Shown in pieces: positions 33,296 through 40,435 of a stretch of 49,825 nt of DNA (position 1 is its first letter; each line of letters starts with the position of its first letter). The translations under genes and the position numbers were made by a program. A model generated the notes under the pieces. It had not been told where the DNA came from and ran no database searches. It saw only the letters and a list, made by a program, of their open reading frames with translations. The DNA is from a virus, in IMG/VR virus record IMGVR_UViG_3300033388_000805, positions 1 to 49,825 of that record. One strand, given 5' to 3'.

Positions 33296-33391
33296 ATGGT
33301 ATTGATAACAATAATAATTTTAACTATATTATGTGCAGGGGACCCAGATTTATTGGATGCCCTTATTAAGTACGTATTAACGCAATGCTAA
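33296..33391 (+). CDS. Small membrane protein
   Basis: The 31-residue product MVLITIIILTILCAGDPDLL... has one hydrophobic helix followed by an acidic, then helical end. GGAGG lies five bases before the ATG at 33296; an in-frame ATG at 33281 overlaps the helicase stop but lacks a site. Similar tiny proteins with a GDPDLLDA end occur in other phages; the function is unknown. Confidence 0.45.
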   Translation: MVLITIIILTILCAGDPDLLDALIKYVLTQC

Positions 33392-33392
33392 A

Positions 33393-33410
33393 CGTATACA
33401 ATTGTATACA
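33393..33410. repeat. TGTATACA-type palindrome before broken HNH gene
   Basis: CGTATACAATTGTATACA has one mismatch at its first base. It lies directly after a small gene and 24 bases before the GTG of the HNH gene. Confidence 0.6.
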
Positions 33411-33434
33411 GTCTTTTAAAATAAAGGAGTTTAA

Positions 33435-33731
33435 GTGAACTATACAGATAAAATCAGTATACTATTTGAATATACTGATTTAACCAGAGAGGATATTATA
33501 GCTATATGTTCATGTACTGTATATGAGTACCGCAAGCATATAGAATTAGAGTATACACCAGAGGAGCGTAAGGCCCGCAAGTACCGTCTAATTAGTGCTG
33601 CCCAGATTGGACGTGTTATGCCTAAGGGTAGTGGTAGTCCTACTTGGAAAGGTGGTACAACTGTACACCAGGGGTATATGATGTTAACTGCACCTGAATG
33701 GTACAATGGAGCATATTTTAGTCTATTGTGA
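33435..33731 (+). pseudogene. HNH homing endonuclease, N-terminal part (broken)
   Basis: The frame from GTG at 33435, five bases after AAGGAG, encodes 98 residues: a helical N-terminus and then GSPTWKGGTTVHQGYMMLTAPEWYNG, the usual approach to an HNH domain. The HNH motif itself is not in this frame. It resumes in the +1 frame at about 33706. Compared with intact relatives roughly ten residues between EWYNG and HILVYC appear lost, so a small deletion is more likely than a single-base error. The gene sits directly upstream of DNA polymerase, a common homing site. Confidence 0.65.
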
Positions 33732-33876
33732 TGCGAATGATATAGATCATATACCCCAAGGTTATGTTGTACATCATATTGATGAAGATAAATTAAATAA
33801 TGATTATACTAATCTGGAGCTACTTACAAGAGCAGAACATATACGAGTACATAAGGTTAACAGATGGATTACTTAG
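33706..33876 (+). pseudogene. HNH homing endonuclease, C-terminal part
   Basis: From ATG at 33706 the frame reads MEHILVYCDANDIDHIPQGY, then VVHHIDEDKLNNDYTNLELL and TRAEHIRVHK: a textbook HNH motif with the His-His, Asn-Asn and His residues in place. It overlaps the DNA polymerase start by 13 bases. No ribosome site precedes it, so it is probably the silent remainder of the gene begun at 33435. Confidence 0.65.
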
Positions 33877-36095
33877 TATTTGACATTGAAACGCATTATG
33901 GAGAGTCTAATGGACGTGTAGGGAACCGATGGGACCCTGAGTTCGGCCTGTGTTCAATCGGGTGGAAACCAGGGAAAGGGGAGTACGATGATGCTTATAC
34001 GGTGGATGAAAGAGAATGTAAACGAATGGGTAGAAGACCTGATATGGTTCTGCCGTTCCCAGACTTATCTGATATTAGCCTTCTCGTTGGTCATAATATC
34101 AAGTTTGATCTGTTATGGTATTGGGATCATCCTGAGGTAATTCAGTTCTTTAAACGAGGGGGAACCGTGTGGGACACGATGTACGCTGAGTACCTCCTGA
34201 GCGCACAGTTCTACAGTCAACAGAACCGACAAGAGGGTATGGGGATCAGTCTATCAGCCTGTGCTAAACGTAGAGGATTAGCTTACCAGAAGTTAGACGT
34301 AGTTAAAGCCCTGTGGGACAAAGAGGTACGCACTGAGGATATCGAGGAGGCTATCCTCTTGGAGTACCAGAAGTACGATGTCCTTACAACCGAGGAGTTA
34401 TTCCTGGCTCAGATCAAGCAAGCCAGAGAGCAGGACCAAGTTCACATGATCAAGGGTCGCATGGAAGGACTCCTGGCTACCACTGAGATGGAATTCAATG
34501 GTATGCACATAGATCAAGTTACCGCTGAGATCCAGATGGATGATCTCAGTAAAGACATAGAAGTACTTGGAGAAGACCTAGAGAAGTACATCCCAGAGTT
34601 ACCCAAAGGCTGTGAATTCAAGTGGGGATCTTGGAGGAACATCTCAGCGTTAATCTTCGGTGGTTACTTGAAATACACCGGATTAGAATTCAGCTTAGAT
34701 GATGAGGGACAGAAGCAGTACTACAAATGTACTATACAAGAAACAATCTTAGATGCTGGTGAACCTGTTCTGTACAAATCTGGTAAAAATCAGGGGAAAA
34801 TTAAAACGAAGAAGAAGATAATCCCGGATATCGCTCGGGGTCCGAAAACGAGACAATGCGATAAGTACTATAAATTACCTGGGATGGCTGAACCGAAGGA
34901 GAAATGGAAGAGTTCCACCTTAGGGTACTGGAGTACCGCTGAGGATATCCTTGTGCAGATTGATGAAGAGCAAGGGGTCCCTCTGGTTAAGAACCTGTTG
35001 GAACTCAAGGGATATCTCAAGGATCTCGGGACGTATTACAAGAGATTCTCTAAGGGTAAGTGGACAGGGATGCTCACTAATATACAACCTGATGGGTGCG
35101 TCCACGGGCAACTGAATCATAGTATCACAGTTACATCCAGATTGAGTAGTTCTAAGCCGAACCTCCAGAATATACCTAAGAAGGGTAAGTCTTTGATTAA
35201 GAAGACATTCACCTCTAGGTTCCCTGAGGGTGTAGTCTCAGAGATTGACTACAGTCAGCTCGAAGTAGTCTGCAAAGGGGTTATCTCACAGGACAGGGCG
35301 TTACTCCAGGCGTTAATTGATAAGGTATGCTTCCATTGCGAGTGGGCAGCATTCATCACAGGTAAACCGTACGACTTCGTGTACCACAAGGTGAAAGTCG
35401 AGGAAGACGCTGGGTGGATCGAGATCAGACAGAACGCTAAACCGATTACTTTCGGGGAAGCCTATGGCGCAGGGATACCGCATCTCTGTGAACAGACAGG
35501 GTTAGATGCTGATACGATTGACAAGGCTATCAAGGCGAGGAAACTGAAATACGTTAAGATGTATCAGTTCGATGAGGACGTTAAGGATGCAGTCCAGAAG
35601 TCCCGACAGATAACTACCCTGAGGACAGATGATGGATACCAGAGAGCAATCGGGTACTACCGGAGCTGCACAGGGACTATCTATAGTTTCCTTGAGGGTG
35701 ACGCTCCAGCCTGGAGGAAATCCCAGGGGGTACATACAGCGTTCTCTCCTACCCAAATGAAGAACTATCCTTCTCAGGGTATCGGTGGGGAGATCATGCA
35801 GGTACAAGCTGGACGAGTCTGGAGATACATTATTCAGAATGAGTTACAGCACGATATCCTCTTGACGAACACTGTGCATGACTCGTTGTACACAGATATA
35901 CGCTCAGAGGAAATAGCTCAGAAGTACCTCCCGGTGATCTCTGGGATACTCGAAGATGTATGCCCGTATTTCAATCGGATGTACCCTGAGGTTCATTGGG
36001 ATACACCCTTTCCGGTAGACACAGAGTACGGTAAGAATATCATGGAAGCTAACATAAAAATAACAGAAAGGATTACACAATGGCAGTTAAAGTAA
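33864..36095 (+). CDS. DNA polymerase, family A (T7 gp5-like)
   Basis: The 743-residue protein (704 in T7) replicates the genome. The 3'-5' exonuclease has FDIET (Asp7, Glu9), GHNIKFD (Asp82) and YQKYDVL. The polymerase has TSRLSSSKPNLQNIP, motif A EIDYSQLE (Asp462), motif B RQNAKPITFGEAYGAG with Lys526 and Phe530, and motif C VHDSLY (Asp673). The residue at the Pol I 762 position (Phe530) is Phe, the form often linked to fast lytic growth. The ATG lies inside the end of a broken HNH gene, with AAGG in front. Its 3' end overlaps the next gene by 16 bases. Confidence 0.95.
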   Translation: MDYLVFDIETHYGESNGRVGNRWDPEFGLCSIGWKPGKGEYDDAYTVDERECKRMGRRPDMVLPFPDLSDISLLVGHNIKFDLLWYWDHPEVIQFFKRGGTVWDTMYAEYLLSAQFYSQQNRQEGMGISLSACAKRRGLAYQKLDVVKALWDKEVRTEDIEEAILLEYQKYDVLTTEELFLAQIKQAREQDQVHMIKGRMEGLLATTEMEFNGMHIDQVTAEIQMDDLSKDIEVLGEDLEKYIPELPKGCEFKWGSWRNISALIFGGYLKYTGLEFSLDDEGQKQYYKCTIQETILDAGEPVLYKSGKNQGKIKTKKKIIPDIARGPKTRQCDKYYKLPGMAEPKEKWKSSTLGYWSTAEDILVQIDEEQGVPLVKNLLELKGYLKDLGTYYKRFSKGKWTGMLTNIQPDGCVHGQLNHSITVTSRLSSSKPNLQNIPKKGKSLIKKTFTSRFPEGVVSEIDYSQLEVVCKGVISQDRALLQALIDKVCFHCEWAAFITGKPYDFVYHKVKVEEDAGWIEIRQNAKPITFGEAYGAGIPHLCEQTGLDADTIDKAIKARKLKYVKMYQFDEDVKDAVQKSRQITTLRTDDGYQRAIGYYRSCTGTIYSFLEGDAPAWRKSQGVHTAFSPTQMKNYPSQGIGGEIMQVQAGRVWRYIIQNELQHDILLTNTVHDSLYTDIRSEEIAQKYLPVISGILEDVCPYFNRMYPEVHWDTPFPVDTEYGKNIMEANIKITERITQWQLK

Positions 36096-36913
36096 ACGAC
36101 AGTGACCTCCAGGAGTACGACGGAGATTTCACTAAGGAAACACAGATTATTGAAGCAGGGCCGCACCCTGCAAGATTAGTATCCTATGTAGAACTCGGGA
36201 AGCACTACCCGATCTACCAAGGGAAACGTAAAGTATATGAGTCTGGTAAGCGTAAAGATGAAGAGAAACCTGAGGCACTACTAATTCATTTAGTCTTTGA
36301 GTTCCCGAATTGTGAGTTCGATAACGTACCCCTGACGATTAAGACGAGTGTACCCTATGGAGATAAAGGGGATTTCATTAATGAACTCTCGGTGTCAGAC
36401 TCATTAGCCTCAGGGAATATATCCTTGTCGTTCGCTAATCGTTCAGGCTTTATGAAATACAAGAACGCTATGAACGCCGCTACAGGAGCTAATTACCCTG
36501 GCCTTGATTCTCACGTAGGGTCTCCCTTTATTATCACAGTGACTAACAAGGCCGGAACCAAGGCCGACGCTGATGGGAACCTCCCGGTGTACTCTAATAT
36601 GAAACCAGATGGAATCCAGAAGACATCCTTTAGGAATCCTGGGACCGGGAAGACAGAAGAAGTAGAAGTCCCTGAGATCCAAGGGGAGTACTGCCCGGTA
36701 TTCGATTGGGATGAACCGGCTAAGGAATCCTGGGATCTTGTCCCAGAGTACCTCCAGAAGACGATCAAGAAGGCTGTGAATTTCCCTGGGAGTCCTATTC
36801 AGCTTCTACTACTGGATTACCCTGAGGGGAATACTGATCCTGATACCCCAGAAGAGAACAAGCCACCTACCTCAGATGCAGCCCCAGCGCAGACTGATGA
36901 TATCCCGGTGTAG
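36080..36913 (+). CDS. Putative ssDNA-binding protein (gp2.5-like role)
   Basis: The 277-residue protein directly follows the polymerase. Residues 20-160 are strand-rich (IEAGPHPARLVSYVELGKHY, LLIHLVFEFPN) and could form an OB fold. The last 30 residues are acidic and Pro-rich (YPEGNTDPDTPEENKPP, ending TDDIPV). An acidic tail is the hallmark of T7 gp2.5 and other SSBs that bind polymerase and helicase. The terminal aromatic residue of gp2.5 is absent. The call is by position and composition. The start overlaps the polymerase and is preceded by AAAGGATT. Confidence 0.5.
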   Translation: MAVKVNDSDLQEYDGDFTKETQIIEAGPHPARLVSYVELGKHYPIYQGKRKVYESGKRKDEEKPEALLIHLVFEFPNCEFDNVPLTIKTSVPYGDKGDFINELSVSDSLASGNISLSFANRSGFMKYKNAMNAATGANYPGLDSHVGSPFIITVTNKAGTKADADGNLPVYSNMKPDGIQKTSFRNPGTGKTEEVEVPEIQGEYCPVFDWDEPAKESWDLVPEYLQKTIKKAVNFPGSPIQLLLLDYPEGNTDPDTPEENKPPTSDAAPAQTDDIPV

Positions 36914-36916
36914 CCC

Positions 36917-37288
36917 ATGAAGGTAATAGTAATCCCAGATAATTGTTATATCACCAGAGTCCCTGAGGTTAACGATTGTAAAGGCTGTGTATTTGAGAAC
37001 CTAAGTGAAGATGAGAATAACGAATTAGACTGGTGGTGCGCTATGGATAAGACTTGTAGAGTACCCTGTGTTGGTACTATATACGCCATAGTGGAATACA
37101 GGGATGACGAAGAAGGAGGAAACCTGATGGGAGACTTTTGTGATTTCTGTGGGCAAGGGGTAGATACAGAGTATATATTTAATTCTACGGTGGATTGTAA
37201 TGATGGGGCAGAGCTAGGTACAGGTGATTGGCAATGCCCTGCTTGTGATCATACTAATTTTGAACGCTGGAGACGGGAGGATACATAA
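36917..37288 (+). CDS. Cys-rich protein, possible two zinc sites
   Basis: The 123-residue product has two Cys groups: NDCKGCVFE plus WWCAMDKTC and VPC in the N-terminal half, and DFCDFCGQG plus WQCPACDHT in the C-terminal half. The second group looks like a CxxC...CxxC zinc ribbon. AAGGAGG lies upstream of an in-frame ATG at 37127, so the C-terminal ribbon could also be made alone (53 residues). Its stop overlaps the exonuclease ATG (TAATG). Confidence 0.5.
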   Translation: MKVIVIPDNCYITRVPEVNDCKGCVFENLSEDENNELDWWCAMDKTCRVPCVGTIYAIVEYRDDEEGGNLMGDFCDFCGQGVDTEYIFNSTVDCNDGAELGTGDWQCPACDHTNFERWRREDT

Positions 37289-38235
37289 TGGCATTTAAAT
37301 TACCAACCGTGGCTCCCGTCGAGGTAGTACCTGGGAGAGAGTGCCTGATAGACGCTGATATGGTAGCTTATTACGCCGGGTTCGGTCAGGATGACTGTAT
37401 GCTATCCTCAGCAACCCGGAGGTGCGACGAGAGGATGCAACAGATGATAGACGAGAGTCAGTCTGAGAGTTACACAGCGTACCTCACTGGCCCTGGGAAC
37501 TTCCGGGACCATATAGCAACCCTCCAGCGATACAAGGGGAACCGATATGACAAAGATGGTAAAAGAACCAAGGAACAACCAAGGTGGCTCCAAGAGATCC
37601 GAGCGCACCTCATCGACAAATGGGATGCTATTCTGTGCAATGGGGAAGAAGCTGATGATGCACTTGGGATACACCAAGCGAAGAACCTCAGGGAAGGTAA
37701 AGGGAGTATAATCTCATCAGGAGATAAGGATCTCCAGATTAACCCTGGGTTGCACCACAATATGTACAACGGGTACGTTACAGAGGTGACTGAATTCGGT
37801 CATCTTGAGGTAGATACCAAGGGTAAAGTCAGGGGGTCTGGTCTGATGTTCTTCTACGCTCAGATGCTCATGGGGGATAACGCTGATTGGATCAAGGGTT
37901 TACCTAAGGTTACTGAGGAGATGAAGGAGATATTCCCGGAGATACGTAGAGGTGGCGTTGGGCCTAAGACTGCCTATCAGATTCTATACGACAGTCCTGA
38001 TGAATTACAGCTCTCTAATACCGTATGGTTCTGCTATAAGTCCTACTGGATGGAGCATAGCTATAAACATTGGAAAACAGGGAAGGAATTCAAGGCTGGC
38101 TTGGGTACCGCCAAGAAACAATTTATTGAACAGGGGAGATTATTATGGATGCGACAAGAAGTAGCCCAGATGTGGGAACCGAGATTCCAGATTCTTATAT
38201 TTATAAACAAGCAGGATATGATGTATTATGTATAG
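37288..38235 (+). CDS. 5'-3' exonuclease (T7 gp6-like, FEN type)
   Basis: The 315-residue protein degrades host DNA and removes primers. It shows the FEN-family acidic motifs LIDADMVAYY near residue 20, NGEEADDALG near 117, SSGDKDLQINPG near 144, GDNADWIKGLP near 195 and the helix-hairpin-helix GVGPKTAYQIL near 222. The family's usual C-terminus ends around LLWMRQEVAQMWEP. The last 17 residues are translated from DNA downstream of the junction and are probably new. The final 115 bases of the genuine coding part occur a second time at 38880. Confidence 0.9.
   Translation: MAFKLPTVAPVEVVPGRECLIDADMVAYYAGFGQDDCMLSSATRRCDERMQQMIDESQSESYTAYLTGPGNFRDHIATLQRYKGNRYDKDGKRTKEQPRWLQEIRAHLIDKWDAILCNGEEADDALGIHQAKNLREGKGSIISSGDKDLQINPGLHHNMYNGYVTEVTEFGHLEVDTKGKVRGSGLMFFYAQMLMGDNADWIKGLPKVTEEMKEIFPEIRRGGVGPKTAYQILYDSPDELQLSNTVWFCYKSYWMEHSYKHWKTGKEFKAGLGTAKKQFIEQGRLLWMRQEVAQMWEPRFQILIFINKQDMMYYV
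38074..38188 (+). repeat. 115-bp direct repeat, copy A (exonuclease 3' end)
   Basis: It runs from AAAACAGGGAAGGAATTC to CCGAGATTCC and is identical to 38880-38994. It encodes the exonuclease segment TGKEFKAGLG to MWEP and also, in another frame, the start MDATRSSPDVGTEIP of the following gene. Copies lie 806 bp apart and flank a methyltransferase-like gene. Confidence 0.95.
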
Positions 38236-38762
38236 GAAAAGACACAGGGGTACAGAATTATACCCCTCCCGATAATGTTTATGGTATTATAGCTAACCCT
38301 GTGTGTACTGAATTCAGTTGTGTGAAGGGGTTTGATAAAGAAGGAGATATCCAAAAGGGTATGTTCTTAGTTAATCACTGCCGCAGAATAATTCAACAAG
38401 CAAAACCTGTATTCTGGTGTATAGAGAATCCAGGCAGTGGTAAACTTAAAGAGATATTAGGTCCCCCGCAATTCCAGTACCAGCCTTGGGAATTCGGTAG
38501 CCCTTGGACTAAACTAACTGCGCTCTGGGGTAACTTCAATATCCCCACTAAACTTTATACTAAATGGGACGATGTTCCTAAGAATGATAAGCTATATATG
38601 CGCCCCGGAAGGAAAAAACCGGGGTTAGCCTTTCTACATAAATCAGCTATTTCCCATATCCCGGAATTCGCACCATTTAAGAGTAGTATTGTAGACGATA
38701 ATGGTTTTAGATCCTTATGCCCACAAGGGTTCGCTAAGGCTTTTTTTGATGTTAATCAATAA
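38145..38762 (+). CDS. C5 cytosine-methyltransferase-like protein, altered N-terminus
   Basis: The 205-residue product has AGYDVLCIGKD near residue 23, VYGIIANPVCTEFSCV near 45 (motif IV, usually PPCxxFS; the catalytic Cys is kept), FWCIENPGSGKLKE near 90 (motif VI, ENP) and KLTALWGNFN. Motif I (FSGTG type), which binds AdoMet, should come first but is replaced by MDATRSSPDVGTEIP, translated from the exonuclease repeat. The protein is therefore probably truncated and may be inactive. It could have modified phage DNA against restriction. Start ATG at 38145 follows GGGGAGA. Confidence 0.55.
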   Translation: MDATRSSPDVGTEIPDSYIYKQAGYDVLCIGKDTGVQNYTPPDNVYGIIANPVCTEFSCVKGFDKEGDIQKGMFLVNHCRRIIQQAKPVFWCIENPGSGKLKEILGPPQFQYQPWEFGSPWTKLTALWGNFNIPTKLYTKWDDVPKNDKLYMRPGRKKPGLAFLHKSAISHIPEFAPFKSSIVDDNGFRSLCPQGFAKAFFDVNQ

Positions 38763-38779
38763 TAAACAATGGAGTGTAT

Positions 38780-38881
38780 ATGGAAACCGAAGTACCCTAT
38801 GAGTTAACTGAGTACGAACGAGTGAAGTCTGGGGAATACTACAGGGAGGATTATGGCTACGACGAACCCAAAGATACTTAA
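38780..38881 (+). CDS. 33-residue hypothetical protein
   Basis: ATG at 38780 follows ATGGAG at suitable distance and encodes METEVPYELTEYERVKSGEY and thirteen more polar residues. Its end overlaps the old endonuclease VII start at 38853. It is a plausible original upstream partner of that gene. No function can be assigned. Confidence 0.35.
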   Translation: METEVPYELTEYERVKSGEYYREDYGYDEPKDT

Positions 38882-39062
38882 AACAGGGAAGGAATTCAAG
38901 GCTGGCTTGGGTACCGCCAAGAAACAATTTATTGAACAGGGGAGATTATTATGGATGCGACAAGAAGTAGCCCAGATGTGGGAACCGAGATTCCTAATGG
39001 TAGCGTATATCCAACTGGAGGTTGCTTATGTGATCATCCAGTACAAGACTATGATATCTTAG
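38853..39062 (+). pseudogene. Endonuclease VII start fused to copied exonuclease end
   Basis: The frame begins MATTNPKILK after GGGAGG, which matches the N-terminal PKILKVGKEL of endonuclease VII at 39429. It then switches, within the shared bases AAACAGGGAAGGA, into the copied exonuclease end (TGKEFKAGLG...MWEPRF) and runs 20 residues into unrelated sequence. It is a 69-codon chimera with no complete domain. It records a recombination event and is unlikely to work. Confidence 0.6.
38880..38994 (+). repeat. 115-bp direct repeat, copy B
   Basis: It is identical to 38074-38188. It starts inside the former endonuclease VII leader and ends in the start of the 164-codon gene at 38951. Complete identity means the duplication is recent or an assembly product. 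Confidence 0.95.
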
Positions 39063-39445
39063 TGGAATCAGCATGTACTTCTGGAGATGTAATCAGGTTA
39101 GTACACGGGTGGTACAAAGATGGCTACTTCAAAACAGTAAGCATCACCCATGCCTATGAAGAACAGACTGATAAACGGTATCATACAATTGCTGTATTGA
39201 CCACAGAAAATTATAAGATTGATTTACTATTCATGCAACCTAATATGGATGTATATAAAGTAATGCTAGAGTATCCCTTGAGTATACAGAGACAGGTATT
39301 AATTAATGATACTCTTGTACAGGGACTTGGTTATTCTTCTGCTCCTATCTATGTGTACTTCCATGGTAAATTCGAGGATAAATACAAGAAGTACTATCCA
39401 GATAAGGAGTTCAAATATATTGGAGCAGACACCAAAGATTCTTAA
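38951..39445 (+). CDS. Possible nucleotidyltransferase-fold protein
   Basis: The 164-residue product shares MDATRSSPDVGTEIP with the methyltransferase-like protein because its first 45 bases lie in the repeat. The rest has QDYDILVESACTSGDVIRL, NYKIDLLFMQPN, LEYPLSIQRQVL and a C-terminal EDKYKKYYPDKEFKYI. The order DYDI, then IDLLF, then a Lys/Tyr-rich helix resembles phage Pol-beta-type nucleotidyltransferases, but the first Gly-Ser motif is not clear (GSVYPTGG may be its remnant). Start ATG follows GGGGAGA. The assignment is tentative. Confidence 0.4.
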   Translation: MDATRSSPDVGTEIPNGSVYPTGGCLCDHPVQDYDILVESACTSGDVIRLVHGWYKDGYFKTVSITHAYEEQTDKRYHTIAVLTTENYKIDLLFMQPNMDVYKVMLEYPLSIQRQVLINDTLVQGLGYSSAPIYVYFHGKFEDKYKKYYPDKEFKYIGADTKDS

Positions 39446-39791
39446 AGTAGGGAAGGAGCTAACCGCCTGGAAAGTTCAGAATACCCCTGAGAAATGCCCT
39501 TTATGTGAAAGGGATTTCAGGAGTATCACTATGGCGAACCGGATAGTAGACCATGATCATACCACGGGTGAAATCCGGGGTGTACTCTGTCGGAACTGTA
39601 ATGGCCTTGAGGGTAAAGTATGGAACCTAGCGGTACGTGCAGGGAATTGCATAGATAACATCAAGTGGCTACGGAATTGTATAGACAGATGGTTAACCTG
39701 GAAGTCTACCGGGGTGTATTACCCAGGTACTACTCTGGTTAAAGGCAAGACGGTAGCCCCGAAAGTTAAACGAAGGAGACGTAAGAGATGA
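39420..39791 (+). CDS. Recombination endonuclease VII
   Basis: The 123-residue product has the endonuclease VII signature KCPLCERDF, IVDHDHTTGEIRGVLC and RNCNGLEGKVWNLA: two CxxC pairs for zinc and the DHDH catalytic core. It resolves branched DNA before packaging, a job done by gp3 in T7. TTG at 39420, after AAGGAG at 39404-39409, gives EQTPKILKVGKELTAWK. The older start MATTNPKILK at 38853 is now cut off by inserted DNA. Longer frames from 39306 overlap the previous gene and carry no conserved residues. Confidence 0.8.
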   Translation: MEQTPKILKVGKELTAWKVQNTPEKCPLCERDFRSITMANRIVDHDHTTGEIRGVLCRNCNGLEGKVWNLAVRAGNCIDNIKWLRNCIDRWLTWKSTGVYYPGTTLVKGKTVAPKVKRRRRKR

Positions 39792-39985
39792 ATGACATAG
39801 AAATCCAAGTACACGTTAATATAATTGACAAGAGTGATTATTCTAATAAAGTTAAGATAATGCTGTCTTCGTGTATACCAGAGAACTCGACAGTAGACAC
39901 TAAGCGGGGTATATATTATGCCCTACTTACAGCACTAACTGGTATTGAGGTAGACTATATTAATGAAGAGGTAGTACCACTTTAA
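39788..39985 (+). CDS. Small hypothetical protein
   Basis: The 65-residue product starts MNDIEIQVHVNIIDKSDYSN and ends with a helix and EEVVPL, an alpha-beta pattern without known motif. The ATG overlaps the endonuclease VII stop by four bases, so they are coupled. A TGTATACA-type palindrome follows its stop by one base. Confidence 0.5.
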   Translation: MNDIEIQVHVNIIDKSDYSNKVKIMLSSCIPENSTVDTKRGIYYALLTALTGIEVDYINEEVVPL

Positions 39986-40003
39986 CGTATACAATTGTAT
40001 ACA
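39986..40003. repeat. TGTATACA-type palindrome, rightmost copy
   Basis: CGTATACAATTGTATACA, the same one-mismatch variant as at 33393, follows the stop of a small gene. No copies are seen beyond this point. Confidence 0.6.
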
Positions 40004-40060
40004 CAGAACCGTCCATAAGGACACTTAATTAAACGCCCTCGGGCAACACAAGGAGTCAAC

Positions 40061-40417
40061 ATGACTGAAGTAAATGGAACAGAAGAAGTAATCGTAGAAG
40101 TAACAGAAACCCCCGTAGTGTATTCTGGCGTAGCCTTTAAAGTGAACCAGAAGATCAATGTTCTGAAAGAAGTACTGGCTATCGCAGTTGAACTTGAGTC
40201 CGGCCTGGATACCCAGGCTGCGATCAAGAGGGTATCCACAGAACTTCGGAGTAATCTCCTGCCTATCTCCAGAGAACTACATGGCATTTACTCTGATGTA
40301 ATCGGGATTCGCTCAGAGCTACTTGGTGGTGTAGGAGAAGTCCAGAAGGTTTCCCAGAAAGATAAACTATTGAAACTCCAGGAAGAAACTGCTGCTAAAC
40401 TCGCTGCCCTGGGTTAA
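40061..40417 (+). CDS. Hypothetical helical protein
   Basis: The 118-residue product has an acidic strand-rich start (NGTEEVIVEVTETPVVYSG) and then long helices with heptad-like spacing (VLKEVLAIAVELESG, DKLLKLQEETAAKLAALG), so it may form coiled-coil oligomers. It follows AAGGAG and a short leader. No family is recognised; it lies between recombination and nucleotide genes. Confidence 0.5.
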   Translation: MTEVNGTEEVIVEVTETPVVYSGVAFKVNQKINVLKEVLAIAVELESGLDTQAAIKRVSTELRSNLLPISRELHGIYSDVIGIRSELLGGVGEVQKVSQKDKLLKLQEETAAKLAALG

Positions 40418-40435
40418 TTCTTACTGAGGATATCT

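Noticed and set aside
39306-39419. N-terminal extension of endonuclease VII from ATG 39306
   Set aside because: The extension is a shifted frame of the preceding gene with no family residues; TTG 39420 with AAGGAG fits the conserved PKILK start.
22691-40003. CRISPR array from the repeated TGTATACA palindromes
   Set aside because: Copies are spaced by tens to thousands of bases, lie inside genes and have no regular spacers.
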